Origin: Megachile rotundata
Lineage: Eukaryota > Arthropoda > Insecta > Hymenoptera > Megachilidae
Direction of reading: 5' to 3'
NCBI RefSeq assembly: GCF_050947335.1
Contig: NC_134995.1
Span: 5,370,501 to 5,434,500 of the forward strand
DNA length: 64,000 nucleotides
The notes beneath the pieces were generated by a model. That model had not been told where the DNA came from. It was given only the letters and a program-made list of their open reading frames with translations, and did no database searches. Each line of letters starts with the position of its first letter. Positions within the stretch are counted from its first letter, which is position 1. Of this stretch, positions 22,900 to 33,424 are shown piece by piece. The position numbers and the translations under genes were made by a program.

Positions 22900-23700
22900 A
22901 TATTATTTGAATATAAAATTATGCCTCGTACTATATTACGCAAAATAAATTGTTTCAATACGCTATTTTTTTGATATCGAAATTTTATTCCTCTTTAACA
23001 TGTGCATCAGTAGCGGAGAGTGTCTTTAACAGATTACTATTAAATAAATAACATAACATATTTAAAAAATTACGCACATTTTGTATTTCTAAATTTAATA
23101 TCAGAACGTGAGTTGACAACACTACTAATATCGTTACCAGACAGTGATCAGCGCGAACATTCAAGCTTGTATTCACTAAAGAATCGCCGAAAGCCAAATT
23201 GATAATGATTTGGTAAAGTCAAACATTCCGAAGTTAATTAGTCTTGCACTCCGATGCAATTTGTTGTATATTATAGTTAATTAAATCAATAAAATCAATG
23301 TTGATTAAAAATTTCATGAAAATGTAACAAGTGGTGCTATTTCTTCGGCGAACAGGCGAACTACACGTTTGTGAAACTTTAGTTTCATTAGTTCGCATAT
23401 ACTACCGCTAAATGGCGCCGCATGCATCTTTCTTTTTTATCATCAGAGTCGTCGGTTACGAAGAGTTCTGTTATTCAAGCCGTCGATCAAGAAGAGTTCT
23501 ATTTATATTTGTGAACAAATGATTAATGTTTAAAGCAATCGTCATTTGATCGTATTCAATTTCATTTTAAAAACCAAATCGTTCACTATTCATTCTGTAA
23601 TCAAACCTTAATTCAAGAACACGTATTCAAATTAAATTCAGAATCAAATCCAATAAAATTAGTTATTTTGCAAAGTTATTAATTAATTGATTATTAAAAT
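22900..23700. other. Intergenic DNA
   Basis: AT-rich with no gene recognised. A CTCF-like word, CCGCTAAATGGCGC, lies at 23405-23418. Confidence 0.4.
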
Positions 23701-23714
23701 ATAAGAAGACAACA

Positions 23715-24110
23715 TAGGAAGGAATATTCCCTGATATCTTCTTTTGCAAAAAAGTGCTTATTTGCAAAGTTTGAACGATATCGAAGTATGACGGTTTTTC
23801 GAAATTACGCCTATGCATTAAGAGTATTTCATAAAACTACACGAATTATATGTATATCTAAATTTAAGAAAAAAAAAATGTTAAAAAATATCAATTTTCA
23901 AAATTTCGTTTAATACGCAGCATCATTTTCAGAATAGTCGATCGTCAATTAGGTAAAAAATGACATAAGAATGGTAAAAAGTTTTTTCCGTGTCGCCAAA
24001 AATCGTTTTCACAGGTGTTTCCTTTCTGAAAAATTAGCTTATTTGCAAAATTTGACCGTGATTTAGAGCACGATGGTTTTTCGAAGAACAGCGTGAAATT
24101 GCTGCGAAAG
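23715..24110. repeat. Duplicated block, two diverged copies
   Basis: A sequence with TTATTTGCAAAGTTTGA followed by a GATGGTTTTTCGAA-type word occurs near 23758 and again near 24030. The two are in the same orientation and about 275 bases apart. It looks like a diverged tandem duplication, possibly part of an unknown dispersed repeat. Confidence 0.6.
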
Positions 24111-24160
24111 CGGTGAGGAGTGAGGACCAATAAATTTAAACTTCGAATTCCATTTTCACA

Positions 24161-24166
24161 TTTATT
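24161..24166 (-). terminator. Possible polyadenylation signal of the CLIP protease
   Basis: AATAAA on the minus strand lies about 530 bases past the protease stop codon. It is a plausible but unproven 3' end signal, since this hexamer is common in AT-rich DNA. Confidence 0.3.
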
Positions 24167-24692
24167 AATACCTTCAAAACATTTTTAAGTTACTAATTAA
24201 GTTGTAAATAGCACAATCCGGCAACAATGCTTGCATAATGCACCATCTTACACATTTTTTTAATGATGCTTTTATCGAAATGTACACTAGCCTTTGTAAA
24301 AATAAAAAATAATTATATAAATATACTACTTTTTTTTTATCTGTAAGCTTATCAGGAATATTGCCATAAAGGGTAGGATTTACTGAATGGTGGGTGCACT
24401 TTTTGAAAATACTCAAAGAGACACGATCTCGTCTTGACGACATCCCCGTTAATATGGACATTGTTTAGAGCACTTGGGGCCGGAGAAATTTCCCTCACAA
24501 AGGGAAGTATAACGACAAAAGGCACATGACCTGTTTTCGACCATTGGTCGATTTCTGTTTTCTAACACATCGCTAGTTCGTATTCTCACTTTACTTTCAA
24601 TATGAAAATAAATCGACATCAAACATCATTAATTTTAATATTCAGACGTCTCAAATAATAACCTGTTGCACACATCCTCTAGTCGATTTCAA

Positions 24693-27600
24693 TCAGTTTG
24701 GCCAAACTATATCTTGTATCCAATCAATGTAGAAAAAAACATTTGTATATACACCTGGATACATACGTTTAGTAGGATCCGTACAAATCGCACCATAACT
24801 TGTAATACCGATGATGAAGTGTTTTCTTTGCTTATCACGATAGACAGATAACGGGCCACCGCTGTCGCCCTGTACAGAAAAATAAACACAGAAAACTATT
24901 AACGCCACGGTAATTCTATGGTTCATATGTCTAGAGTACACATTCACAATCCATGAGTTGATTCGAAAAGTTTTGACAAATACTGTTCTAAAATAAAATC
25001 TAAACATCTGAAGCTGAGCGTAAAATTCAAATCAATTATCCTGTTTGCGTGTGCTTCTTCATTATGTCTAATAGAATTATTCTTACATAACAAGTGTCAT
25101 TCCCTTTGCCACCAGCGCACAAATGTATGTTCGGAATAGCACTAGGTTTAAATTTCTGGCATTCATCCATTGGTACCAAAGGAACGTTAGCGCCCAAAAG
25201 AACATCTGATATTTTTCCAGTTTCTGTAAGAAAAATAAAAAAGAGAAATGAATAGTATATTCACTTATACGAATAGAATTCGTAAATTGTTTATCGCTCT
25301 TTTTTATTTACTTTCAGTTACTCCCCATCCAGAAACTTCTGCGTCGATAGAATAATTTTCGAAGGCTGCAGAATAAGCCAAACATGCAGGAAATACACTC
25401 GCGTTGAAGGTTACATTAGTTTTTAACTCGAGAAGAGCAATATCGTAACCAGCAGGCGTGTTTGATTTATTGTACCCGGGGTGTTCCGTTTTGTGGATAA
25501 TTTGATGTCTTGCATTTATGTCATTTTCCACCGTCGTAAGATTCAAAACCCCCAAAATAACGTGAATTTGATCGCTGTAACATATAATAATTAAAAAGAA
25601 GTAAAAAGAATTTAGGATACTCTTAAAAATCTAAGCGTTTATCTATAAAAACAGTGATAACTGATTATAAATCGTATCTTGTTTATGATTACCAGTCAGG
25701 TTTTGAAATAATCTCGATCAGATGCACTGTTACAATAATGGCCGGCCAATAACCGCTCAGATTTTGTATTGACGAGTATCGGCATAAATACTTACATAGT
25801 TTCCTTCTTTTTAAAACAATGCGCCGCGGTTAAAACATATTTTTCAGAAATCAAAGAACCTCCACATCTAAATGCGTTATTAACATATATCGCGGCCATA
25901 TGTGGATATTGATTTTTTTCAGCAGGTTCTCCGTGTATCACCTTGTACATACCACTCGGTCTATTGTAGCGATTGCATTCTGAAACAATTAGTTTGGTAC
26001 ACTAATTTGAAAATACAATTTGCGCACAGATAGCGCTCGCGACATATAGCATGATCATAACGTGAGTGATATAACACGTCACTCAATAAGTCTCCGGTCT
26101 AACTAAGAAAAACAAATTTTTTTTTTAGAAATTCCACTTTAATCATCAATATACATTCCTTCCAGTGTGATACATTGATTCCAACGCTCCTCTAACTTTT
26201 CAATTCCCTTTATATTAAACGATTTGTCTTTGCCCCCAAATAAGCTGCAATTTCCGCAATCACTTCTTCATTTGAGCCAAATTTCTTTCCCTGGAGCATT
26301 CTTTTCATATCTGCAAAGAGCTAGTTGTCGCTGGGGTCTAAATCTGGGGAGTACGGTGTGTGGGAAAACAATTTGTTGTGTTGCGCGTCAACTTAATGCA
26401 TACGCAACTGTTTAGGTATTGTGTCAGTGACCACTACTCCGATAGTATGAACAAAAACAACGTTTGTAAGAGGTATAAGTTAAACTTTTATTTGTACTTA
26501 GAAAAAATTCCCGAGGTGGTAACGGATTTTTAGGGGTGTTTACTCGTTAAGAGCTGGCGAAAGAATCCCTTGTCTCACATGAATATTTTTCCACGAAGAC
26601 TAAAGATGCGGAGTGGGATTGGCATGTGTTTGGGGGTAGACGAGCGACTTGACAAAATTAACCATTAGATTGGTTGAAAAAATGTTCCGAGAAGGGGCAA
26701 GAACCGCCCTAACAAAATGTTCGAGTTCAGGTCAAAGTTGACCTGAAGAAAGTCGACTACACCGTCGCTCGTCACCTAACGGTTGGACAGTCATAAAAAA
26801 TAAATCATGTTGGACCTTAATAAAAATATAAAGACATATAAAAATTTCGAAGGTACAAATTGGCCCACAATAAACCGCTGCAACGGTGGCGGTCATTTTC
26901 AAGAAAATTTTAAGTAAAATAAATACGGTCTTAGAATATTAAGATTGAGTCCCAACACAATTCAAAACGTAATTCATTCAACTGAACCATCGCATCGTGT
27001 TCATCGACTTGTGACACGGCGCATTGCCTTCGTGAAACAGCAAACGCGGCACCCACTTTGAAAGCAATTTGCACATGCCCGAATTTTCATGCAAAATTGT
27101 GAAGGTACTACCTTCTGATATCTTCAAAGCATCAGCTGTCTCACACAACTTAAGTTTATGGCCCTTTAAAGCTATTTTGTGGACATTTTTTATGTTTTCC
27201 GGAACGACTGCTGATTTTGGGCAACCAGAGCGTTCAGCATCATCGGTGCTTGTATGACCGCGTTTAAATTGAGCATACCAGTCAATGATAGTTGATTTCC
27301 CTGGTGCAGAGTCCCTATAATGCTCATGAAGTCACTTTTTGGCTTCAACAGTATTTTTTCCCCATTAAAAAACAGTGTTTAATCAGCACACGAAATTCTT
27401 TTCTATCCATTGTCTTCAAAATTACAAAACTGGGGGTACTAAAATGACTGTTACTTCTACTAACAGTCATTTCTACTAACTATTGATCAGAATACCCTGA
27501 AATTTTGACACGTACTGTTTGAAGGTTAGTATTATTCGAAAATAACGTGGGTCTGTCACCAGTATCGCCATATATGTGTCAGACCGGAGACTTATTGAGT

Positions 27601-29148
27601 GACGTGATAATCATATAAAAATATTACGAACATTTCTCACACATCAATTTAAAACACAAATTATTATACTAAAGCCTCAATATAAACGAAAATGATCTAC
27701 ATGATATAAGCGAAAAAATGATCCACACCTAAAATCTTTCAAAACAGCAGAAGGTACGCTCGCCGAGAAACGTAACGTGATCCGAGTTTGCATACATCCT
27801 GGAAACAGTATTAATGCAAGTATGAAACTTTTTCATTTTTAATTTTTATGTTATTAAACTTTTACCCATAGGTAATTGACATTTTTCTGATTAAAATGAG
27901 ACTAAACACATCGTAATATAGGTCATATTTACTGGCATTAACTTATTGCAGTAAAATTCTCATCATACGCGAACGCTTGGAATTACAAGTAAATATATTT
28001 CGAATTACGTCGCGCTTGGTCTCACTCTACTCAGAGAAAATGTTATAATTATATTGGTAAGAGTTTCATAACAAAAAATCAAAAATAAAAATATTTTTTC
28101 CTTACATGAAAATTGCCTCATGTGTATGTTACTTTATGTTACATTCAGCCAATCGGCTATTTTTTTCGCTCATTATCCTTTTCAAGTTTGGCAAGACATG
28201 ATCATTGTACGAACTATACGATATGAGCAAACGTTCAGACCCGAAAAATTTGCTTATATCCAGACTTCACTGTGCTTGTATTGAAACAATTGAAAATACA
28301 CGTACCTTTTTCCGCTATTGCTTCAGGTGATTCGATAGGTGCTGTGGTTGTTGTAGATGAAGGTGGAGGAGTTGTTTCGGTTGTTGTTGCTGCAGATGAT
28401 GGTTGAGGAGTTGTTTCGGTTGTTGTTGTTGGTGATGATTCGTTGAGTGGACAGCACACAATAGGTTCAAAAAAGTAATATCCGACAACTAATGGAGGAG
28501 ATCCACGCCGAAAAGCGTTCAAAGCTGATTTACATTGTCTCATATATGTACCTCTACCTGGTGATCCGTTAATTGTGCACGGATCGCCTGAAACTCACAA
28601 CAGATGTATATTTAAACTTGTTACAATAGAAATATCCACTTATAGTACATATATGAATAAAACACGTAACACAGATTATTGTAGATATTAAAAATTACTT
28701 ATTTAATACAATGCTTCAGTTTGCTATTTTGCATTATCAATACAATTTTCAACGATATTCGGAGCTATCTCGCTGTCTTTAGTATTTAATTATTTAACCG
28801 AATTAAATTCGTGCTGCCGATGACCGGTAAACGTGGCAGCAAAACATATAAATCGCATTACATCAGTATTTAAAGCAATAAAAGATATTAAACTAATAAT
28901 TTGTTTACAAAAATTGTAAGTAACTACAATTTGATGCGGTATGGGTAATCTTAGCTTAACATTTGTGCCTCCACGAATAATTCGAGAAACGCTAGGTAAT
29001 TACCCTAGTGTTCAATGAAAGCGATAAAGCTAAAACAATTGTATATACCTTGGCATATTACTTTACTTAATGCATCTCCAGTTGAACATATGTGGAAGAG
29101 AAATACGAATACCAATAATACACTACTGACAGGAAATCGTAACGCCAT
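24693..29148 (-). CDS. CLIP-domain trypsin-like serine protease
   Basis: Six exons join in frame to 380 residues: 29148-29049, 28587-28306, 25979-25796, 25574-25312, 25223-25087 and 24869-24693. All have GT/AG borders. Residues 1-24 look like a signal peptide (LLVFVFLFHICSTG). A CLIP-type domain spans about 32-81. A Thr/Ser/Pro linker spans 84-120. The protease domain follows activation site Y139-K140/V141-I-H-G. The catalytic triad is His181 (TAAHC), Asp233 (GYDIALL) and Ser325 (GDSGGP). Asp319 at the base of the S1 pocket implies cleavage after Arg or Lys. Cys129 probably tethers the light chain. Such enzymes are secreted zymogens of haemolymph cascades (Toll activation, melanisation or clotting). 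Which cascade is unknown. Cysteines expected at two CLIP positions appear replaced by Tyr48 and Val68. The 2.3-kb second intron carries a broken mariner. Confidence 0.95.
26074..27607 (-). mobile_element. Rearranged mariner element in protease intron
   Basis: Terminal inverted repeats of about 29 bases match: CACGTCACTCAATAAGTCTC at 26075 and its reverse complement ending at 27606, both continuing into CGGTCT. A TA flanks each end. The element is 1.53 kb. It encodes a broken transposase on the minus strand and contains a foreign-looking block of about 550 bases around 26395-26950. Confidence 0.88.
26139..27410 (-). pseudogene. mariner transposase, deleted and interrupted
   Basis: From an ATG at 27410 the frame reads MDRKEFRVLIKHCF and continues through helix-turn-helix blocks to KWVPRLL, with some frame breaks. 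KWVPRLL is joined directly to FHEGNAPCHKS, so the usual stretch of about 110 residues with the first catalytic Asp is missing. The second catalytic Asp is replaced by Gly (EGNAP). After a stop and about 550 bases of unrelated sequence, the C-terminal part resumes with PYSPDL and the GKKFGSNEEVIAEIAAY block, ending near 26139. It resembles the mellifera/capitata-type mariner group. It is inactive. Confidence 0.85.
27608..28300. other. Intron sequence of the CLIP protease
   Basis: Sequence near 28010-28110 resembles 430-520 (TTGGTCT, then an ATATTGGTAAGAG-like word), so part of it may be a dispersed repeat. No exon is seen. Confidence 0.35.
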
Positions 29149-29149
29149 T

Positions 29150-30560
29150 CTTGCTCGTTAAATAGTTCTGCTGGTACTATCACTTCCAACTGTAGTGTCT
29201 CGATTCTTTAATGTATTGCCGACTTATGTCCCTTCCATTTCCTTCAATTTATACGAAAACAGGAATCTACGGTCATGTATTATATAATATATTTGCATGT
29301 ATAAAATGCGATAATGCATGACCTGGTCAAGATTCTACAAATATTATTTTCCCTTGACTTGGAAGAGAAATGATTGACACCATTTGATAACGAATAATCG
29401 CGAACTAACTATGATGTATCTACTATATTATACAAAAACTTTATTCCTTACTCGAATGACCACTCCAAGTTGGAGACTACGTTAAATCATGTCATGAGTT
29501 GTTACTAAGGTTGTTGAGGTTCGAAATTTTAATTTTTCAAGAAAGAAAGCTCGACGTGTATAATTTTCTCGAATAAGGATGAGGGAAACAGATTTCTATT
29601 GGCTACACAAAATTGGATGGAAATGGAAGTCGAGAAACGTATGTGGTGGGTATTTTCTTGAACAAGTGATCAGATCAAGTGATAAAATCAAGCAATACTT
29701 CGACTTGAATAGAAAACTGCAAATAAAAGACTCCACTGCTAAGATCAAGGATTCTGACAACCAGATGTGAATAGTAATAAATTAAATGTACCTGATAGAA
29801 TGTAACGACTATTTATGTGTCATTGCTGTTACGGGTAAAGAATCTATTGATTTGAAGGTGTACAAAAGTGTGCGGAGAAACTAAAAACGGTACATTATTG
29901 AATAGATAGAAAACTTAGTTCGAGGTATAATCCCCTGGCTATGATAATTATATTCTAATTGTAAAACCTAACAAAATGGGCCCAAACACGTACTATACGG
30001 TGTTAATACTAGTTGCATAGCGCTACATGTTTTATTTCCGCCATAAACTTTGAAGTTCTAACGTTTTCCGAAGTTTATCTGCTTGATTGTTCCACTCTAT
30101 TTCACTTTATTATCGAATGCTCAAAGATCGATTCCACTGGTTTAGATGTAACATTGTATGAGATAAGAAGCGTAAAGAAACTGAAGAATAATAACTGCAA
30201 GCGACCTTTCATATTTAATAATTATGACCCTAAAAACTGATATAAGCTTGATATCCACATATATTACAACGTAGAATTATTTATCAAAGTATGTGATGAG
30301 AAAAAGATCGAAGGACCAGAATTTAAAAAGATTATTGTTGTATTACGCTACCTTTCATCAAGATAAAATTAAATAAACCTTATTCTTTCAAATAGTTTTT
30401 ATTAATAAACGTGTCTTTTTACGAAAGATCGGGATTGATGAAGTCACAAGAACACAATTATACTGAAACAGGACTATTTTTAAACAATAGGCGAATCTGA
30501 TTTAAATTGGCTTATCACTTATTTGCGAAAAATAAATAAGTGAACATTATTGTCTTATAT
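29150..30560. other. Intergenic DNA upstream of the CLIP protease
   Basis: This includes the promoter side of the minus-strand protease. Short frames at 29579-29770 and 30013-30240 have no recognisable similarity. Nothing else is seen. Confidence 0.4.
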
Positions 30561-30564
30561 CTTA

Positions 30565-31030
30565 TACTTACCTTTGCAGCTTCTTTGTCCGCGTTTTTCT
30601 TTTACACCACTCAACCAATTCTCATCAAATTTTGCACGCACATGCGTTGTACATCCAGATGGACATAGAAAAAGAAATTTTAAATCGGGCTTGCCACGGA
30701 GGAATAATCACCGAAAAAAATGATCCTCATAGACTTCAATGTAAAAATTGAATTTGCTCGCGCTTGGAATTTTCGTTATTGGGAATGTTGCAAAACACCC
30801 ACCGTTTGATATTCAACACATGCATTTTAAAAACACTATCTCCAGATAAATATACAGTTTTATACATAGATCTTCGTTCAAAAAATATTCTTGGATATAT
30901 GGAGACCAACTTGAGCCGTCCAGGTTTAAGGGGTGAAAAAATTTCACTCTGGGCTGAAATACACACCTGGAAATTAACGGTCAATTTTGAACTTTCACCT
31001 CATGCGCAGTAGCAAACCGTTACAAATAGT
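30565..31030. mobile_element. Unclassified dispersed repeat
   Basis: The sequence starting with TTGTCCGCGTTTTTCTTTTA and a CACCACTCAAC word recurs in related form at about 32634-32670, on the other side of the foldback. The matching flanks suggest an older repeat that the foldback entered, or the outer part of the same composite element. Family unknown. Confidence 0.45.
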
Positions 31031-31414
31031 ATAATTTTTTTTTTTTTATTAAAATACACTTCAGATCCAAAACGGACCTATGTGTGTTGTTTTAATTAAA
31101 TATAAATATAAAAATCTATTGACAGAATAACAAAAGATATAAAACTACAAAATATTGCATATACAAATAGTGCAGTTTATTGACTAAAAAATTGGCGCCC
31201 ATCCAGTGACGAAAGGGGTGAAATAAACTTAAAAAGTGAGGGTCCGAACACGCATATAAGGAAAATAAAAAAATGAATATTTCGGCACTTTGGCGACGTA
31301 GCATGGTTCCTGAGGCATTTAGAAACAAATTTCTATTAGGGTTTGATGCGTTTTGATTCCCAGTAAAGCCAGAAAATGAATTTTTGTCGAATTCGGTCGA
31401 AAACGGTACCGGTG

Positions 31415-31428
31415 GCGCCATCTAGCGG
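31415..31428 (-). promoter_or_regulatory. CTCF-like motif 1
   Basis: GCGCCATCTAGCGG. Its reverse complement CCGCTAGATGGCGC fits the published CTCF core CCASYAGRKGGCRS at 13 of 14 positions. Binding is inferred from the match only. Confidence 0.45.
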
Positions 31429-31610
31429 CGAGCGACGGAACTACGAAAAAATAAAATTTTGATTTTCTCCAAAATTAGGCAATTTTACGTATTTCTGAGG
31501 GTCAGAAATTGTTCTCTGACCTCTCTAGAACCTATATAATGCCACAACAACCTCTTCAAAGCGCTAGAAAAGAAAATAAAAAAATAGGTCAAAACATGGA
31601 CTAAAAAATT

Positions 31611-31626
31611 GGCGTCCATCTAGCGG
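31611..31626 (-). promoter_or_regulatory. CTCF-like motif 2
   Basis: GGCGTCCATCTAGCGG is the second of three motif copies in the left foldback arm. It carries one inserted base relative to motif 1, so it fits the CTCF core less well. Confidence 0.3.
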
Positions 31627-31808
31627 TGAAAGTTGGAACTACAAAAATATAAAAATGCGATTTTCTCGAAAATCAGCGAACTTTGAGTACTTCTGAGGCT
31701 CAGAAAGTGTTATGTGATCGCATTAGAAGCAAAATAATGCAATAAAAGCTTCCTAAGGGCTTTAATAAAGAAAATAAAGAAAATGTCATTTTATGGAGAA
31801 AATTTGTG

Positions 31809-31822
31809 GCGCCATCTGGCGG
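31809..31822 (-). promoter_or_regulatory. CTCF-like motif 3
   Basis: GCGCCATCTGGCGG. The reverse complement CCGCCAGATGGCGC fits the CTCF core at 13 of 14 positions. It is the innermost motif of the left arm. Confidence 0.45.
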
Positions 31823-32055
31823 AGAAACTGCGAACTAAACTGAAAAACGTATGCCCATACACGTGTTAAGGAAAAATATGAAAGGTAATATTTCGGAACT
31901 TTGACGACGGAGTAAGTTTCTTTAGATATTTTAAAGCAATTTTCGTTGAATAAATTATTCATTTTTTGGCCTATTAAGCCCAGAAAATTAATGTTTATTT
32001 GACCCCTTTCCCGCGTGTTCGGACATACGTTTTTTCAGTTTAGTTCGCAGTTTCG

Positions 32056-32069
32056 CCGCTAGATGGTGC
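32056..32069 (+). promoter_or_regulatory. CTCF-like motif 4
   Basis: CCGCTAGATGGTGC is the innermost motif of the right arm, the mirror partner of motif 3. Confidence 0.4.
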
Positions 32070-32251
32070 AACAAATTTTCTTCATAAAATGACATTTTTT
32101 TTATTTTCTTTATTAAAGCCCTTAGGAAGCTTTTATTGCATTATTTTGCTTCTAATGCGATCACATAACCCTTTCTGAGCCTCAGAAGTACTCAAAGTTT
32201 GTTAATTTTCGAGAAAATCGCATTTTTACATTTTTATAGTTCCAACTTTCA

Positions 32252-32266
32252 CCGCTAGATGGAGGC
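32252..32266 (+). promoter_or_regulatory. CTCF-like motif 5
   Basis: CCGCTAGATGGAGGC is the middle motif of the right arm, the mirror partner of motif 2. Confidence 0.35.
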
Positions 32267-32449
32267 CAATTTTTTAGTTCATGTTTTGACCTATTTTTTT
32301 ATTTTCTTTTCTAGCGCTCTGAGGAGGTTGTTGTGGCATTATATAGGTTCTAGAGGGGTCAGAGAACAATTTTTGACCCTCAGAAATACATAAAATTGCC
32401 TAATTTCGGAGAAAATAGAAATTTTAGTTTTTCGTAGTTGCGCCTCTCG

Positions 32450-32464
32450 CTGCTATATGGCGCC
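32450..32464 (+). promoter_or_regulatory. CTCF-like motif 6
   Basis: CTGCTATATGGCGCC is the outer motif of the right arm, the mirror partner of motif 1, with two changes in the core. Confidence 0.3.
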
Positions 32465-32639
32465 ACCGGTACCGTTTTCGACCGAATTCGACAAAAATTC
32501 ATTTTCTGGCTTTATTGAGAATCAAAACGCATCAAACCCTAATAGAAATTTGTTTCTAAATGCCTCAGGAACCATACTACGTCGCCAAAGTACCGAAATA
32601 TTCATTTTTTTTATGTACTTGACTTTTCAACTTTTTTGT

Positions 32640-33300
32640 CCACGTTTTTCTCTTGCACCACTCAACTAGTCCAACCGGATGATACGGTTGACTATTTTTG
32701 CTTTAGCGTGAGATTTACTCGCTCGCTCAACATTGTTAGGTTAGGCGCTCCGCGCCTCAATCGAACACTCCTAGTTTGTAATTATTTTCATTATGTAAAG
32801 ACGGTTGATCACGTTCGCGCTCAGCCGACAGGCTCAAAGCTGTCGCTCTAGCGCCTAAGCGCGCGCAATCCTCGCGCTCTGATTGATCTCTGTTTCTGCT
32901 TAATAATTCAAAAACAATGCTTCAAATTCGACAACCATCTCAGGTACATACCCACCAAATTATGTCTGTCTATGATTAATATGTACCGAATTATTTAATT
33001 TTTATTGGTTACCCCTTTTTGGTCCGCCTATTTTTCATATATCTAAAAACCTTCATGAAAGCATATATGTGCGCCAACTTTCACCGTGATTGGTCAAACG
33101 GTGACGAAGCTATTAATTTCTTACAAACAAACTTCCATTTTTATATATATAGATTAGCTATTAAAAATAATACACGTTAAAAAAAATATTTGAACGTCTC
33201 TTTCTAATTAATATCATTATAAATGTTAGTTTCGAAGATAGTAATAATTTGTTTGACTATATGTATACCATAGAAACTGAATGTGACATTTGTGAACTCA
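32640..33300. other. Intergenic region before Mcm6
   Basis: A CpG-containing patch at about 32690-32890 (GCGCTC, GCGCCTAAGCGCGCG) is followed by AT-rich sequence. No gene is recognised. Confidence 0.4.
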
Positions 33301-33322
33301 CCGGAAGATAATTCCCGCCAAA
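33301..33322. promoter_or_regulatory. E2F site next to an ETS-like word (Mcm6 promoter)
   Basis: TTCCCGCCAAA at 33312-33322 reads TTTGGCGGGAA on the other strand, matching the E2F/DP consensus TTTSSCGC. CCGGAAG at 33301-33307 is an ETS-type core. Both lie about 100-125 bases upstream of the Mcm6 ATG. E2F control is known for MCM genes in flies and mammals. Function here is inferred. Confidence 0.65.
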
Positions 33323-33424
33323 TTCTGTTATGTTGTTTCCTCGTTGAATGGTTGAACGTCGTTATTTAATTATAATTGTTTAAATGCATATAAGTTGAAC
33401 TGTTTTTTGTGATTGTATAAAAAA

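Larger units (their letters stand above)
31264..32612. mobile_element. Large foldback element with CTCF-like motifs
   Basis: Arms of about 600 bases (31264-31868 and 32012-32612) are imperfect inverted repeats around a spacer of about 140 bases. Short identical peptides are encoded outward from both arms (MAPPVPFSTEFDKNSFSGF), which is simply the mirror symmetry. Each arm contains three words close to GCGCCATCTAGCGG. Internal sub-units also repeat: ATATTTCGG plus ACTTTG blocks occur at both the outer and inner ends. There is no transposase. It is a foldback-type non-autonomous element lying about 800 bases upstream of the Mcm6 start. Confidence 0.88.

Noticed and set aside
24174..24461. 95-residue minus-strand frame
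   Set aside because: No family resemblance. It lies downstream of the protease stop and is probably 3' untranslated or intergenic sequence.
31116..32669. Two frames giving the same peptide MAPPVPFSTEFDKNSFSGF
   Set aside because: The peptide appears twice only because the foldback arms are inverted copies. Neither frame is long or resembles a protein family.
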